29,305 bases of DNA. Source: Flavobacterium psychrophilum (GTDB taxonomy: Bacteria > Bacteroidota > Bacteroidia > Flavobacteriales > Flavobacteriaceae). The notes beneath the pieces were generated by a model. It was given only the letters and a program-made list of their open reading frames with translations, searched no databases and was not told the DNA's origin. The position numbers were made by a program, and so were the translations under genes. The stretch lies in the NCBI GenBank assembly GCA_945866505.1, contig CAMBHH010000012.1, positions 1 through 29,305 of the forward strand, written 5' to 3'. Shown in pieces: positions 9,227 through 17,466 of this stretch. Position 1 is the stretch's first letter; each line of letters starts with the position of its first letter.

Positions 9227-9778
9227 TTAATGTTTCACACCTTTACTATTTAGTACCTTAAGAAAAGTAATTCCAATAATCTTTAGATCAAACCATAACG
9301 ATTTTCGACTAACATATTCCTTTTCGTACCTCACTTTTTCTTCTAAAGAAATTTCATCTCGACCGTTTACTTGAGCCCACCCGGTGATTCCTGGCAAGAG
9401 TTGATCAACTCCTGCTCTGACCCGCAACGCCATTAGATCATCTTGATTGTATAAAGCTGGCCGAGGGCCTACAAAAACCATCTCACCCTTCAAAATATTA
9501 ATCAAATTAGGTAATTCGTCTAAGCTCAGTTTACGTAAAATACTACCTGTTTTTAAAATATATTTTTCGGGATTAAGTAATAAATGCGTTGCCACATTAG
9601 GAGTGTTTTTTTTCATAGATCGGAACTTGTAGATTTGGAAAAAAGTATAATTGACACCTACTCGGCGTTGGGTAAAGAAAATAGGAAAACCATCTTCACA
9701 AAAAATAAAAAAGCTTACAAATAGGAATACAGGAGAAAGAATGATGAGGATCAATAAAGATAAGGGTCTATTAAACAT
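9227..9778 (-). CDS. Small monotopic phosphoglycosyl transferase (bacterial sugar transferase family)
   Basis: Transfers a sugar-1-phosphate from a UDP-sugar to undecaprenyl phosphate, starting a repeat unit on the cytoplasmic side of the inner membrane. The 183 residues are the catalytic core only, like Campylobacter PglC. They comprise a re-entrant membrane helix (about 4-26, with a central Ser-Pro), RRVG (38-41), YKFRSM (50-55), the Asp87-Glu88 catalytic dyad in SLDELPNL, VGPRPAL (103-109) and [13 protein letters not shown]. The N-terminus is a few residues shorter than usual; a TGA four codons upstream of the ATG rules out extension. The C-terminus seems complete. It lies alone, between the wzc terminator and recR. 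It is a second initiating enzyme beside the large one at 13960-15384. The sugar transferred cannot be read from sequence. Confidence 0.9.
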   Translation of the reverse strand: MFNRPLSLLILIILSPVFLFVSFFIFCEDGFPIFFTQRRVGVNYTFFQIYKFRSMKKNTPNVATHLLLNPEKYILKTGSILRKLSLDELPNLINILKGEMVFVGPRPALYNQDDLMALRVRAGVDQLLPGITGWAQVNGRDEISLEEKVRYEKEYVSRKSLWFDLKIIGITFLKVLNSKGVKH

Positions 9779-10144
9779 AATAGCAAATCAATTAATATTT
9801 TTAATTCTTAAAAGTATTGGGTAGGGTTAAATGTTTCGTTGTGTGCTACGGAACTTATTTTTTTTATTAACCAATATAATTAGTCGCTACTAACCTATGG
9901 AATTATATAGTTTATTTAGATGTATTATTTGAATTTTGTCTCTTTTAAACAAGCGGATCTTCAATATAATGAAGTAATAGGTTTAATAAAATCAGGTTTT
10001 TGACTATGTGTTAAAAACAAAAATTAGTGAACATTTTCAATTAGTCTCACCAAGTTCACACTATGTTAGTTTTTTTATGCCACAATCGGTAATATATTTT
10101 TGTCTTTTTCTAAGTTTTAACTTAAACAAAAAATAGGCTTACGC
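9779..10144. other. Spacer between wzc copy 2 and the small sugar transferase
   Basis: 366 bp. The right end carries the wzc terminator (10128-10153). Elsewhere I see no gene or remnant. Just before the transferase ATG the minus strand reads TTGATTTG, one mismatch from TAnnTTTG and five bases from the start, so a very short leader is possible here too. Confidence 0.45.
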
Positions 10145-10153
10145 CTATTTTTT
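10128..10153 (-). terminator. Intrinsic terminator of wzc copy 2, containing its stop codon
   Basis: Perfect inverted repeat: arms of 11 bp around a 4-base loop. On the minus strand the stem core AATAGGC/GCCTATT is followed by a run of T. Its A-tract also makes it potentially bidirectional. The wzc TAG (10145-10147) lies inside the stem, so coding sequence forms the 5' arm. Confidence 0.78.
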
Positions 10154-12622
10154 TGATTTACTTAAAATCCTCTTATACCAAGGCTTAAATTTTTCTTTTT
10201 CATTTTCACTATCGGGACCATAACCATATACCACGCCATATCCATAACCACCATATCCATAGCCACTATATCCATAACCACCATACCCATAACCACCATA
10301 CCCATAACCTTTAGAAACAGTAGTATCGTTGAGAATAAAGGCCATATTCGGTAATTTTTCATCTTTATGCAAATTACCAGCAATATTCAGCAAACGTTTG
10401 TCTAGATAATTAGCTCGAACCACATAGGCAAAAGTATCAGCGTGTTTCGCTACGATTAAAGTATCTGAAACCAAACTTACAGGAGCTGTATCTACTACGA
10501 TATAATCATATTCATCTTTCAATTGAGCAAATAATAAATCTACTTTTGCGCTCATTAACATTTCTGTTGGATTTGGAGGTATACTTCCTCCTAGTAGCAC
10601 ATCAAATGCTTCAAAACCTTTCATTTTATTAATAAAATTTGCAACAGGAGTATCTTTAGTCGATAAATAATCCGTTAATCCTCTATTGCTTTGAATACCA
10701 ACATACTCATTTAACTTTGGTTTTCTAATATCTAAACCTACTAAGAGAACTTTTTTTCCAGAGTGTGCAAAAATTGCAGCTAAATTAACCGATAAAAAGG
10801 TCTTTCCTTCCCCTGGAACGGTTGAAGTAACAAAGATGCTCTTAGCCTTGCCGTCAGGAACTTGGGTCAGCATAAAATCTAAATTAGCTCTAACAATTCT
10901 TATCGCTTCGGCAGTACTCGTTCTACTTTTAGTACTAATAATCTCATTAGGCGTTGACGAACGAGGAACATCTCCCAAAAAAGGGATGTTAAATTTTTCG
11001 GTAATATTCAATCTAGATTTAACCTTTGTGTCAAATAAAGTTTTAACATATAAAACTCCGACTGGAATAAGTAGTCCAAATAGTAAAGCCAGCAAATTAA
11101 CTATTTTGCGATTTGGAGCAACAGGGTCTTTAGTTGCCTTTGCAAGATCGATTACTCTTGCATTAGGTTCTGTTGCAGCAAGTGAAATAGCCGTTTCCTC
11201 TCTCTTTTGAAGCAAATACAAATACAATTCCTCTTTTACCTTTTGTTGTCTGGCTATTACTCTAAATTTTCGCTCTTGCACCGGAATCTTTCCTATTTTG
11301 GAATCCAAAATACCTTCCTGACCTTTCAAATCAATCTTTTGAATATTCAAGTTAGATTGTAAACGCGTTAAACTTTCAATCACATTAGCTTTTAGCGAAA
11401 GGATTTGTTGGTCTAGTTTAACAACCGTGGGATTAGAAACCGTTGCCGATTTCAAAATTCTATCGCGCTCTAATACCAATTTATTGTAGGAGCTAATCAA
11501 TTCCGACGTATTTCCCTGCCCTTCTATAAGATTGGCTGGAATCAAATCACCATTGCTGCTCTTCTTCATGAATTGCAGCATAGAAACAACCACATTCAAT
11601 TGAATGTCATTCTTTACACTCAATTTATTGTAATCGCTGGAGCCTTCTATAAACAATTTAGCCTCGGATTCTATGTCAGTAAGACCGTTAGATTGTTTGA
11701 AAGCTTCCACATCTTGTTCAACTCCATCCAATTCTTGATTTATTAAAACCAAGCGATTGGAAATAAATTTAGAGGTATTCTCAGATACAAAATTCTTATC
11801 AGCGGCAGCATTATTATTATAAATTTGAATCATAGTGTCTAAAAAGGCTTCGGCTCTTTTAGCTTTGGAATCAACTATTGAAATCCCAACGACACTGCTC
11901 GTTTTGCTGATGGGACTAACCGTAATCCGACCCAAAAAATTCCCAACAACGTCATCAAGGGGAGCAACACTAATATATATTAAATCATAATCCTCTGCAA
12001 TTATACTATTTAAAACAATAGGCTTAGTAACAATTAAATCCCCATTTCGTGTTGGGATGATTTCGCCATATCGAAATTCTTTTTTAGTGGTCAAAAGTTG
12101 CGGATCTTTTTCATCCGCTCCTTTAGATAAATTTATCAATTCAAAAGTATCTGGAGACAATTTAGCAAACTGCCAACCCATTCTATCTTTGTAAAAATCA
12201 GATTTAAGGTTAATAAAATGAGCCTCTATTGGAGCCTCTTTATAAACATCAACAGTGTTAACCCTTCCTTTCTTAAATATAGAAACGTTTAGTTCTAATG
12301 CTTTAACCGTACTCTCAACTAAGGTTCTTGATTTTAAAATTTCAACCTCATTATCCACATTACTTTTCATGCCCCCGCTTAAACCCAAATCGGCAAACGC
12401 AGACATTTCAGAGAGTATGCCCCCTTTTTTATCATCCTTAACTAAAATATTTGTACTTGCTTTATATTGAGGAGTAGCATATCGTAAATAAACGAAAGCA
12501 AAACTTAGGCAGATAATAGCACTTAAAGCAAACCAAGGCCAATAAAAAAGATACCTTTGCAGCGTGTCTTTTATATTGATATCTTCCTCCGTATTATCGT
12601 CTGATATATTAGTAGTATTCAT
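10145..12622 (-). CDS. wzc: Wzc-like polysaccharide co-polymerase with tyrosine autokinase domain (copy 2)
   Basis: Second inner-membrane co-polymerase/BY-kinase, 825 residues. Layout: helix about 25-46, a periplasmic Wzz domain, a coiled-coil region about 290-470, helix about 506-527, and the kinase with Walker A VPGEGKT (602-608), Walker A' GLDIRKPK with Asp631, and Walker B VVDTAP with Asp711. The tail (772-802) has twelve tyrosines in GYGYG-like repeats encoded by 15-bp tandem units, then a charged end rich in Lys/Glu. It is clearly diverged from the copy at 4665-7124 (different periplasmic region), so the two are not a recent duplication. The start codon lies 9 bp after the wza copy 2 stop; a terminator follows immediately. 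Together they form a two-gene operon with the promoter at 13441-13471. Confidence 0.94.
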   Translation of the reverse strand: MNTTNISDDNTEEDINIKDTLQRYLFYWPWFALSAIICLSFAFVYLRYATPQYKASTNILVKDDKKGGILSEMSAFADLGLSGGMKSNVDNEVEILKSRTLVESTVKALELNVSIFKKGRVNTVDVYKEAPIEAHFINLKSDFYKDRMGWQFAKLSPDTFELINLSKGADEKDPQLLTTKKEFRYGEIIPTRNGDLIVTKPIVLNSIIAEDYDLIYISVAPLDDVVGNFLGRITVSPISKTSSVVGISIVDSKAKRAEAFLDTMIQIYNNNAAADKNFVSENTSKFISNRLVLINQELDGVEQDVEAFKQSNGLTDIESEAKLFIEGSSDYNKLSVKNDIQLNVVVSMLQFMKKSSNGDLIPANLIEGQGNTSELISSYNKLVLERDRILKSATVSNPTVVKLDQQILSLKANVIESLTRLQSNLNIQKIDLKGQEGILDSKIGKIPVQERKFRVIARQQKVKEELYLYLLQKREETAISLAATEPNARVIDLAKATKDPVAPNRKIVNLLALLFGLLIPVGVLYVKTLFDTKVKSRLNITEKFNIPFLGDVPRSSTPNEIISTKSRTSTAEAIRIVRANLDFMLTQVPDGKAKSIFVTSTVPGEGKTFLSVNLAAIFAHSGKKVLLVGLDIRKPKLNEYVGIQSNRGLTDYLSTKDTPVANFINKMKGFEAFDVLLGGSIPPNPTEMLMSAKVDLLFAQLKDEYDYIVVDTAPVSLVSDTLIVAKHADTFAYVVRANYLDKRLLNIAGNLHKDEKLPNMAFILNDTTVSKGYGYGGYGYGGYGYSGYGYGGYGYGVVYGYGPDSENEKEKFKPWYKRILSKSKK
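10242..10310 (-). repeat. 15-bp tandem repeat encoding Gly-Tyr units in wzc copy 2
   Basis: About 4.6 units of the 15-mer CCATAACCACCATAT or close variants (10242-10256, 10257-10271, 10272-10286, 10287-10301, then partial). Units three and four are identical. Each unit adds five residues (two Tyr, three Gly in most units), so copy-number change stays in frame and alters the number of phosphorylatable tyrosines. Confidence 0.85.
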
Positions 12623-12631
12623 AATAAATGC

Positions 12632-13420
12632 TTATTTATAAATTAAAGTAATTAGGGTAATAAGTAAGGAGGTTACGGATATTATTACGCTTGTATTTGT
12701 GCCGACAGCCGCACCATTAATTCGCACTTTATTCGGTTCTACATATACCACATCGTTCTGCGCCAGATAATAAAACGGCGAATTAATAAAATCGGCTTTA
12801 GTAATGTCAACCCGATTATAGGTTTTTACCCCATTGACTTCTCTAATAATAAGAATATTGTCTCTTTTGCCATATATAGTCAAATCTCTAGCTAAACTTA
12901 TGGCTTCAATCAAAGTAACACGATCTGAATTAATAGTAAAGATACCCGGCGCATTAACCTCTCCCTGAATTGAAACTTTAAAATTCATACGGCGTATGTT
13001 AATTATAGGATTTTTTATGTATTTAGCTATTCTACCCTCCAATAATTGGAGAAGCTCAGAGCGAGATAAACCAGCGACTTGCAATTTTCCTAAAACAGGA
13101 AAAATTATAGAACCATTTGCATCTACCAAATAAGTTTGTAGTGATAGCTGACCATTAAAACTAGTCCCCATACCGACTGTCGTAGGAATGCTAACAGCGG
13201 TTAAATTAAATGGGATAGCAGATTCAGCATCCTCTGCCGATACGATGATCAGCAATAAATCATCGGGTTGAATTTTAATCTCGTAGGTATTTACATTCTT
13301 GGAAGAACCTAAGCTATCTATATTTTGATAATAAACAAGTTCTTTACTTGGTTTACAGGAAAAAATAATAAAAACTAAACAGCAGGCAATTATTATTTTT
13401 AATGAAAATAAATACTTCAT
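12632..13420 (-). CDS. wza: Wza-like polysaccharide export (OPX) lipoprotein (copy 2)
   Basis: Second outer-membrane export lipoprotein, 262 residues, the same length as copy 1 but with largely different sequence. The signal peptide ends in the lipobox IFSC with Cys22. The Poly_export domain runs about 46-145 with the motif VDANGSIIFPVLG (99-111). An SLBB-like domain follows (about 148-205, GEVNAPGIFTI at 153-163), and a hydrophobic segment about 243-260 closes the protein. It lies 9 bp ahead of wzc copy 2, so the two are translated as a pair. The start ATG at 13420 has a well-formed Bacteroidota promoter 20-50 bp upstream. As in copy 1, the large outer-membrane helix region of E. coli Wza is missing. 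Confidence 0.92.
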   Translation of the reverse strand: MKYLFSLKIIIACCLVFIIFSCKPSKELVYYQNIDSLGSSKNVNTYEIKIQPDDLLLIIVSAEDAESAIPFNLTAVSIPTTVGMGTSFNGQLSLQTYLVDANGSIIFPVLGKLQVAGLSRSELLQLLEGRIAKYIKNPIINIRRMNFKVSIQGEVNAPGIFTINSDRVTLIEAISLARDLTIYGKRDNILIIREVNGVKTYNRVDITKADFINSPFYYLAQNDVVYVEPNKVRINGAAVGTNTSVIISVTSLLITLITLIYK

Positions 13421-13959
13421 AAATTACAGTTTTAAATGGGCAAATATATACATTAACTTAGTATGCACCAATAATTTTTTTAGATTTATTGAATTATCAA
13501 TTAAACTAAGATTTATTTCTTTATAAAAAAAATCAGATAAATTTAACGGTTTTTAATCAAATGATTATAAATCAACTTAGAACTAATTCACGAAATTTTA
13601 AAAATAGATTGTAAAAGAAAATTTTTAATCTATTTCGTTAAAATCACAGCAATCTTTGAAAAAATAGACTTTTTTTTTGAATTTTATAAAAAACTACTTT
13701 TGAAAAAGTGAGGATGAAACTAAAATGGTAAGCTATTTTAGTATTGAATCAACATGGTCAGTCTGTCTTAATAAGGGTTGCACATTTTAAATAATACATC
13801 AAAAAGAATATAGGACGTAAAAAAATAATAACATCAAAATTACTACCACATTAATTACATAATACTCTAGTGTGTTTTCAGACAAGTCTTTGCTTGACAA
13901 AAAATTTAAATACAAATTATAAAAATCATAAAAATCATAAAAATCAACTTTAAGTTAAT
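13421..13959. other. Spacer between the large sugar transferase and wza copy 2
   Basis: 539 bp, very AT-rich. It holds the wza promoter and two perfect inverted repeats: 13602-13610 with 13627-13635 (9-bp arms) and 13719-13726 with 13735-13742 (8-bp arms). There are also three copies of a 9-bp unit ATAAAAATC at 13919-13945 just past the transferase stop. No coding remnant was recognised. The hairpins could end transcription of the transferase or act in a leader; the sequence does not decide. Confidence 0.45.
13441..13471 (-). promoter_or_regulatory. Promoter of the wza-wzc copy 2 operon
   Basis: The minus strand shows TTG (13471-13469), a 20-bp spacer, then TATATTTG (13448-13441), matching the Bacteroidota -33/-7 pattern (TTG, about 17-23 bp, TAnnTTTG). 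The ATG is 20 bp further on. It is the best promoter match in the window. Confidence 0.65.
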
Positions 13960-15384
13960 TTAAAAAGCCTGCTCATCACCAGCGAATACTGCCGTAAATG
14001 TTTTCCAAATTATTCTTAAGTCTAATAGAAAATTCCAGTTTTCAATGTACCAAATATCATACTCAACACGAGCCTCCATATCTGCTAACGCTTTTGTTTG
14101 TCCACGAAATCCATTAATTTGTGCCCAGCCTGTTATGCCCGGCTTGGCATAATGCCGAACCAAGAAGTTGTCAATTAGCTCGGAATAGTGCTCCGTATGC
14201 GACAACATATGAGGTCGTGGTCCGACCACTGACATAGCTCCTAAGAATACATTAAAGAATTGCGGTAACTCATCCAAGCTGGTTTTACGTAAAAAAGACC
14301 CCACTTTGGTAATACGAGCATCATTTTTGGTGGCTTGCGTAATATTAGCGTTGTCATTAACATACATTGTTCTAAATTTATAGCAAGGAAAAGATTGATT
14401 GTCTCTACCCGATCGTTCTTGAACAAAAAAGATTGGCCCTCTAGAATCTAATTTAATCAACAAAATAATAATAGGAAATAACCAAGAGAATACAAATACA
14501 ATTACTAATACAGAAAAGATAAAATCAAAAAGTTGCTTTGCAATACGATTGACGGGTATTTCCAGTGGCTCTTTACGCAACATCAGAACAGGAATATTAC
14601 CATTGCCGTAAAAAGAAACCTGAACTCTGTTTGTTTTAGTATACTGCTGAAAATCAGGAATGTACCGTATTCGCACCATGTAACGTTCACAAAGCGAAGT
14701 GAGTTGATTGATCACTGCGATATTATTAATATGCAGTGCCACATACATTTCATCAATATCATTAATACTTAAATACTGTTCAACATCCTTAAATGCACCT
14801 AAAACGGGAGCATTTAAAATTTCATCCGTGTCAACTTCATCGTCAAAAAACCCCACGACATGATAACCATAAGTAAGGTCCTTAGAAAGAATTCTATTCA
14901 TCCGTTCCCCCATCGAATTTGCTCCAACTATGATAACTTTTCTAAAATTAAAACCTTGCGTACGAACGAATTTCAAGAACTTCATATAAAATATTCTAAA
15001 ACTAACCAATAAAATAAAAAAAATGACATAGAAATATAGCAGTCTGAGACGAGAAACTTTATCGTATTTTAAAGCCATAATAAAAATCGCAATAATAGCT
15101 GTATGAACCAGCAGTAGTCGAATAGTTCTGGACAAAATTGATTCTATACTTTCCATTCGTATAATTCTATACGATTCTCTGTACAGCAACAACATAATCC
15201 AAAAAACATTCGATAAAAAACAAATTGCTCTAACTTCACTGAATTGAAGATTTTGAAAATTTCCAAATCGGATCAAAAAGGAAAGTGCTATAGCGATATT
15301 CAACAAGACCACATCCCAAAATAGAAATCCAATCTTGTAATAACGAGAAAAACGAACAGTAGAAAGTGTTTTAAAAATTGACAT
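13960..15384 (-). CDS. Undecaprenyl-phosphate sugar phosphotransferase, WcaJ/WbaP-type polytopic PGT
   Basis: Starts the repeat unit by moving hexose-1-phosphate to undecaprenyl phosphate. The 474 residues show four or five hydrophobic segments in 1-135, a cytoplasmic nucleotide-binding-like domain (about 145-250, with [13 protein letters not shown] near 150), and the catalytic domain from about 283. The last has a re-entrant helix, YKFRTM (335-340), the Asp371-Glu372 dyad in [15 protein letters not shown] (387-393) and [16 protein letters not shown] (415-430). Length and layout fit the WcaJ group (glucose-1-phosphate) but also galactose-specific relatives. The gene stands alone with 1265 bp upstream and 539 bp downstream. 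A TACTTTTG element (15435-15442) lies about 50 bp upstream. It is a full-length relative of the 183-residue enzyme at 9227-9778. Confidence 0.92.
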   Translation of the reverse strand: MSIFKTLSTVRFSRYYKIGFLFWDVVLLNIAIALSFLIRFGNFQNLQFSEVRAICFLSNVFWIMLLLYRESYRIIRMESIESILSRTIRLLLVHTAIIAIFIMALKYDKVSRLRLLYFYVIFFILLVSFRIFYMKFLKFVRTQGFNFRKVIIVGANSMGERMNRILSKDLTYGYHVVGFFDDEVDTDEILNAPVLGAFKDVEQYLSINDIDEMYVALHINNIAVINQLTSLCERYMVRIRYIPDFQQYTKTNRVQVSFYGNGNIPVLMLRKEPLEIPVNRIAKQLFDFIFSVLVIVFVFSWLFPIIILLIKLDSRGPIFFVQERSGRDNQSFPCYKFRTMYVNDNANITQATKNDARITKVGSFLRKTSLDELPQFFNVFLGAMSVVGPRPHMLSHTEHYSELIDNFLVRHYAKPGITGWAQINGFRGQTKALADMEARVEYDIWYIENWNFLLDLRIIWKTFTAVFAGDEQAF

Positions 15385-15434
15385 ATAGAATATGTTATTT
15401 ACTTAAAAAAATTATAATGCAAAGAACAAAAAAG

Positions 15435-15442
15435 CAAAAGTA
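15435..15442 (-). promoter_or_regulatory. Candidate -7 element for the large sugar transferase gene
   Basis: Minus strand TACTTTTG matches TAnnTTTG, 50 bp upstream of the ATG at 15384. No good -33 TTG is visible, so this is a weak call. Confidence 0.3.
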
Positions 15443-15546
15443 ATTGTTTTTTGGTTTTTTTTAAAAATTATTACTTAATAAATATTTGTATCAACATTTA
15501 TTTAGTCAAACTTTAAAAAGAGCCCGTTGGGTATAATTATTAAAAA

Positions 15547-15683
15547 CGTCAGTTCAAGTGTTTTTTGTGCCGTACAACGGAACAAAAAATGTATCGAGAA
15601 ACGTTTTTAATGAAATTTTTCTTGTTCTGTCATCCTGAGCTTGTCGAAGGACGATTTTCTATAGAAAATCACTCGAACTGACG
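15547..15683. repeat. Dispersed palindromic repeat element
   Basis: Terminal inverted arms 15547-15565 and 15665-15683 match at 17 of 19 positions (CGTCAGTTC core). Inside are a perfect 18-base palindrome (15653-15670, GATTTTC-TATA-GAAAATC) and GTCATCCTGAGCTTGTCGAAGG at 15629-15650. I recall the latter, and its complement, as a very common intergenic repeat in Flavobacteria and other bacteria. About 137 bp in all, with no coding capacity. A shorter, diverged relative is at 28912-28935. Confidence 0.65.
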
Positions 15684-16079
15684 AAAAATTATAATCAAAA
15701 ACTAATTACACTTAACTATTCAAAAAGAGTTTTTTATTAATTGCAACAAAAAAAGGGAGAGTATATCTAGGCAAGATGTTACAAATAAATCAAGGAAAAA
15801 ACAATTTGACCTTTAATTATAATGAATGTTAGTTTTAAATTGCACCCCAATTTCCAACAAAAGTTCATTATGAATGTACTTTTAGCTGTGCTTTTGAGAA
15901 TAAGCTAAACCCGTAGTTTGGATTGATATTATATGACGTATTGCTTCTCAGTCTCTACAACATTTCTAAGCAAACTTTTTTTGTTATGTCCAACTTACAC
16001 TTCCTTTCCAGTTGGAGCTATTGAAATGATTTAACTATTTTCAATTTTGGTCTATATTTATAAAAAGAAGAGCCGATAA

Positions 16080-16295
16080 CTACAAAATTTTCAATAATGA
16101 TAAATTCATTATTTTTCCAAATAAAAGATAGGATATAAAACCACATTGACTTACTAAAACATCAAAGAAAACATCCGCTATATGAGTATGACTATTCAAA
16201 ATAAAAAACTGATCGTATTCTGCTAGGCAAGCTACAATAGAAGCTATAATAGAATATCAAAACCAAATAAAAGCTGCACTAGTCTTCTTCTTGAT
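16080..16295 (-). pseudogene. Remnant of a VanZ-family membrane protein gene
   Basis: A minus-strand frame of 58 codons ends at TAG 16080-16082. It is interrupted upstream by an in-frame TGA (16257-16259) and continues open back to 16295. The translation has a hydrophobic segment, then AEYDQFF, eight residues, ADVFFDVL and a Gly. This is the E-x-x-Q-x-F ... D-x-x-x-(N/D)-x-x-x-x-x-x-G layout of VanZ-like proteins, followed by another hydrophobic segment. The TGA sits where Trp (TGG) would fit. Sequence further upstream (to about 16375) has hydrophobic pieces in other frames. The usual length is about 120-130 residues, so less than half survives. VanZ-like genes are frequent near polysaccharide loci; the function of this one is lost. 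Family call is by motif only. Confidence 0.5.
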
Positions 16296-16623
16296 TTAGC
16301 TTACTAGAAAACCACGCCGCTAAAAAAAACTAAATCCAATTAAGGAAAACGCTGTTCGAAGATTATAATGAGAATTAGACCAGTTTCTAAGCCGTAAAGG
16401 GATATAGTTTCTGATCTAAAATGAGAAACTGGAATCTAATATAAATAAAAAATATACATGGTAATTAGGAAAAAAAAGAATATGATAAAATTACGATTCC
16501 ATTTAATTCTTTTATCCATGGTGATTTTAAACTAATTGAATAGTTTAACCTATTCTATTAAATCATACTTAGGATGATTAATAAATACAAAAATAATAAA
16601 AGTTTACTTACGATAAAACGAGT

Positions 16624-16665
16624 GAAAATAAAGTATAAAACTAAATAAATTAATACTTTATTTTC
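16624..16665 (-). terminator. Hairpin spanning the stop codon of the GT26 gene
   Basis: Perfect 13-bp arms (16624-16636 and 16653-16665, GAAAATAAAGTAT) with a 16-base loop. The 5' arm on the minus strand codes the last residues of the GT26 enzyme, and the TAA (16650-16652) is the first codon of the loop. There is no strong T-run after it, so termination is plausible but not certain. Confidence 0.4.
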
Positions 16666-17384
16666 TGCACTAAAATATGCTTAATGAAAACAGGTCCGTA
16701 ATACAAATACCGTTTCCACATGCGTTTGGGTTCTTTGACTAGCCTTATAAACCATTCTAACTTCAAGTTAATCCAAAATTGACTTGGTCGTTTAACTGTG
16801 CCAGCATAAAAATCAAATACTGCACCAATTGTACAAATTATTTTGGTGTCTAATTGTTCTTTATGTGCATAAGCCCATTTCTCTTGTTTGGGTGCTGTCA
16901 TACCAACAAACAAAACATCAGGTTGAAAAGCATTGACAGTTTCGACCATTTTTTCATTATCAGTTTGGGAAAATTCAGCTTTAAAGGGTGGTGAAAAAGT
17001 ACCCACTCTAATATTAGGAAATTCTCTCGCTACTCGTTCTTTAATTTTCAACAAGGTATTTTCAGAAGAACCCAAATAAAAGCAACTACCTCCTTTTTTG
17101 TTCAACTCCTGCAATAAATGATGATGAATATCGGCACCAGCAATTTTTTTGATTTTTTGCCCCGTAAACAATCGCACAACTGCCACAATTGCCATACCAT
17201 CAGGAAGTAAAACATCAGAATATTCTAAGGACTTTTTAAAAGCAATATCCTCTTCTGCTATACAGAAAGAATACTGATTAATAGTGTTTACTAAAGTTTT
17301 ATGAGCAAAACCAATCTGATTTAGATTACCATTGAAAATGGAATAATTTATTAATGGAACTGAAAATACTGATTTATTATCCAT
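16650..17384 (-). CDS. WecG/TagA/CpsF-family glycosyltransferase (GT26)
   Basis: Membrane-peripheral transferase, usually adding a HexNAc or HexNAc-uronate to a lipid-linked acceptor early in repeat-unit assembly. The 244 residues carry the family signatures: LPDGMAIV (60-67) with the putative catalytic Asp62, GAD (83-85), VGMTAPKQE (160-168), GAVFDFYAG (187-195) and RPSQFWINLKLEWFIRL (199-215), followed by EPKRMWKRY. The last basic, aromatic segment matches the C-terminal membrane-association region of TagA-like enzymes. It begins 78 bp after the epimerase stop, beyond that gene's terminator-like hairpin, and ends the assembly block. Known members use UDP-ManNAc (TagA), UDP-ManNAcA (WecG) or glucose-type donors; which one applies here is open. 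Confidence 0.92.
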   Translation of the reverse strand: MDNKSVFSVPLINYSIFNGNLNQIGFAHKTLVNTINQYSFCIAEEDIAFKKSLEYSDVLLPDGMAIVAVVRLFTGQKIKKIAGADIHHHLLQELNKKGGSCFYLGSSENTLLKIKERVAREFPNIRVGTFSPPFKAEFSQTDNEKMVETVNAFQPDVLFVGMTAPKQEKWAYAHKEQLDTKIICTIGAVFDFYAGTVKRPSQFWINLKLEWFIRLVKEPKRMWKRYLYYGPVFIKHILVQKIKY

Positions 17385-17430
17385 TCTCTTTTTTTATTTG
17401 AAAGGTCATTGTTAATTTTTTTACAAATCG

Positions 17431-17466
17431 AAAAAACATAGTTGTTTTTATAAAAGCTACAACTAT
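17431..17466 (-). terminator. Intrinsic terminator of the epimerase gene, containing its stop codon
   Basis: On the minus strand an 8-bp stem ATAGTTGT/ACAACTAT (17466-17459 and 17445-17438), with a 13-base loop, is followed by G and six T. The TAG stop (17463-17465) is inside the 5' arm. The stem is AT-rich, so some read-through into the GT26 gene 78 bp downstream is likely. Confidence 0.55.

Larger units (their letters stand above)
15385..16649. other. 1.26-kb spacer with repeat element and gene remnant
   Basis: No intact gene. From left to right it contains a -7 promoter candidate, the palindromic element at 15547-15683, a stretch (15690-16079) in which I recognise nothing, the VanZ-like remnant at 16080-16295, and an inverted repeat at 16374-16440 (ATTAGA plus CCAGTTTCT against AGAAACTGG plus TCTAAT with a 2-base bulge). 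This is the longest non-coding stretch in the window and looks like a deletion or insertion scar between the assembly block and the initiation/export block. Confidence 0.6.

Noticed and set aside
10162..10383. Frame of 73 codons (minus strand) overlapping the wzc copy 2 tail
   Set aside because: It is a shifted reading of the Gly-Tyr repeat (Met-Val rich) within a firmly identified gene.
13602..13635. 9-bp inverted repeat upstream of wza copy 2 as a riboswitch or regulatory leader
   Set aside because: It is upstream of the promoter at 13441-13471, so it would not be in the wza transcript, and it is purely AT-rich.
15690..16079. Possible insertion-sequence remnant (minus frame with HNKKSLLRNVVETEKQ)
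   Set aside because: No transposase motif, terminal repeats or target duplication could be found; the frame is only about 20 codons long.
16160..16237. Plus-strand peptide HPLYEYDYSK followed by DRILLGK, resembling the start of a REP-associated tyrosine transposase
   Set aside because: Only two short pieces match loosely, with a stop between them, and the opposite strand gives the better VanZ-like reading over the same bases.
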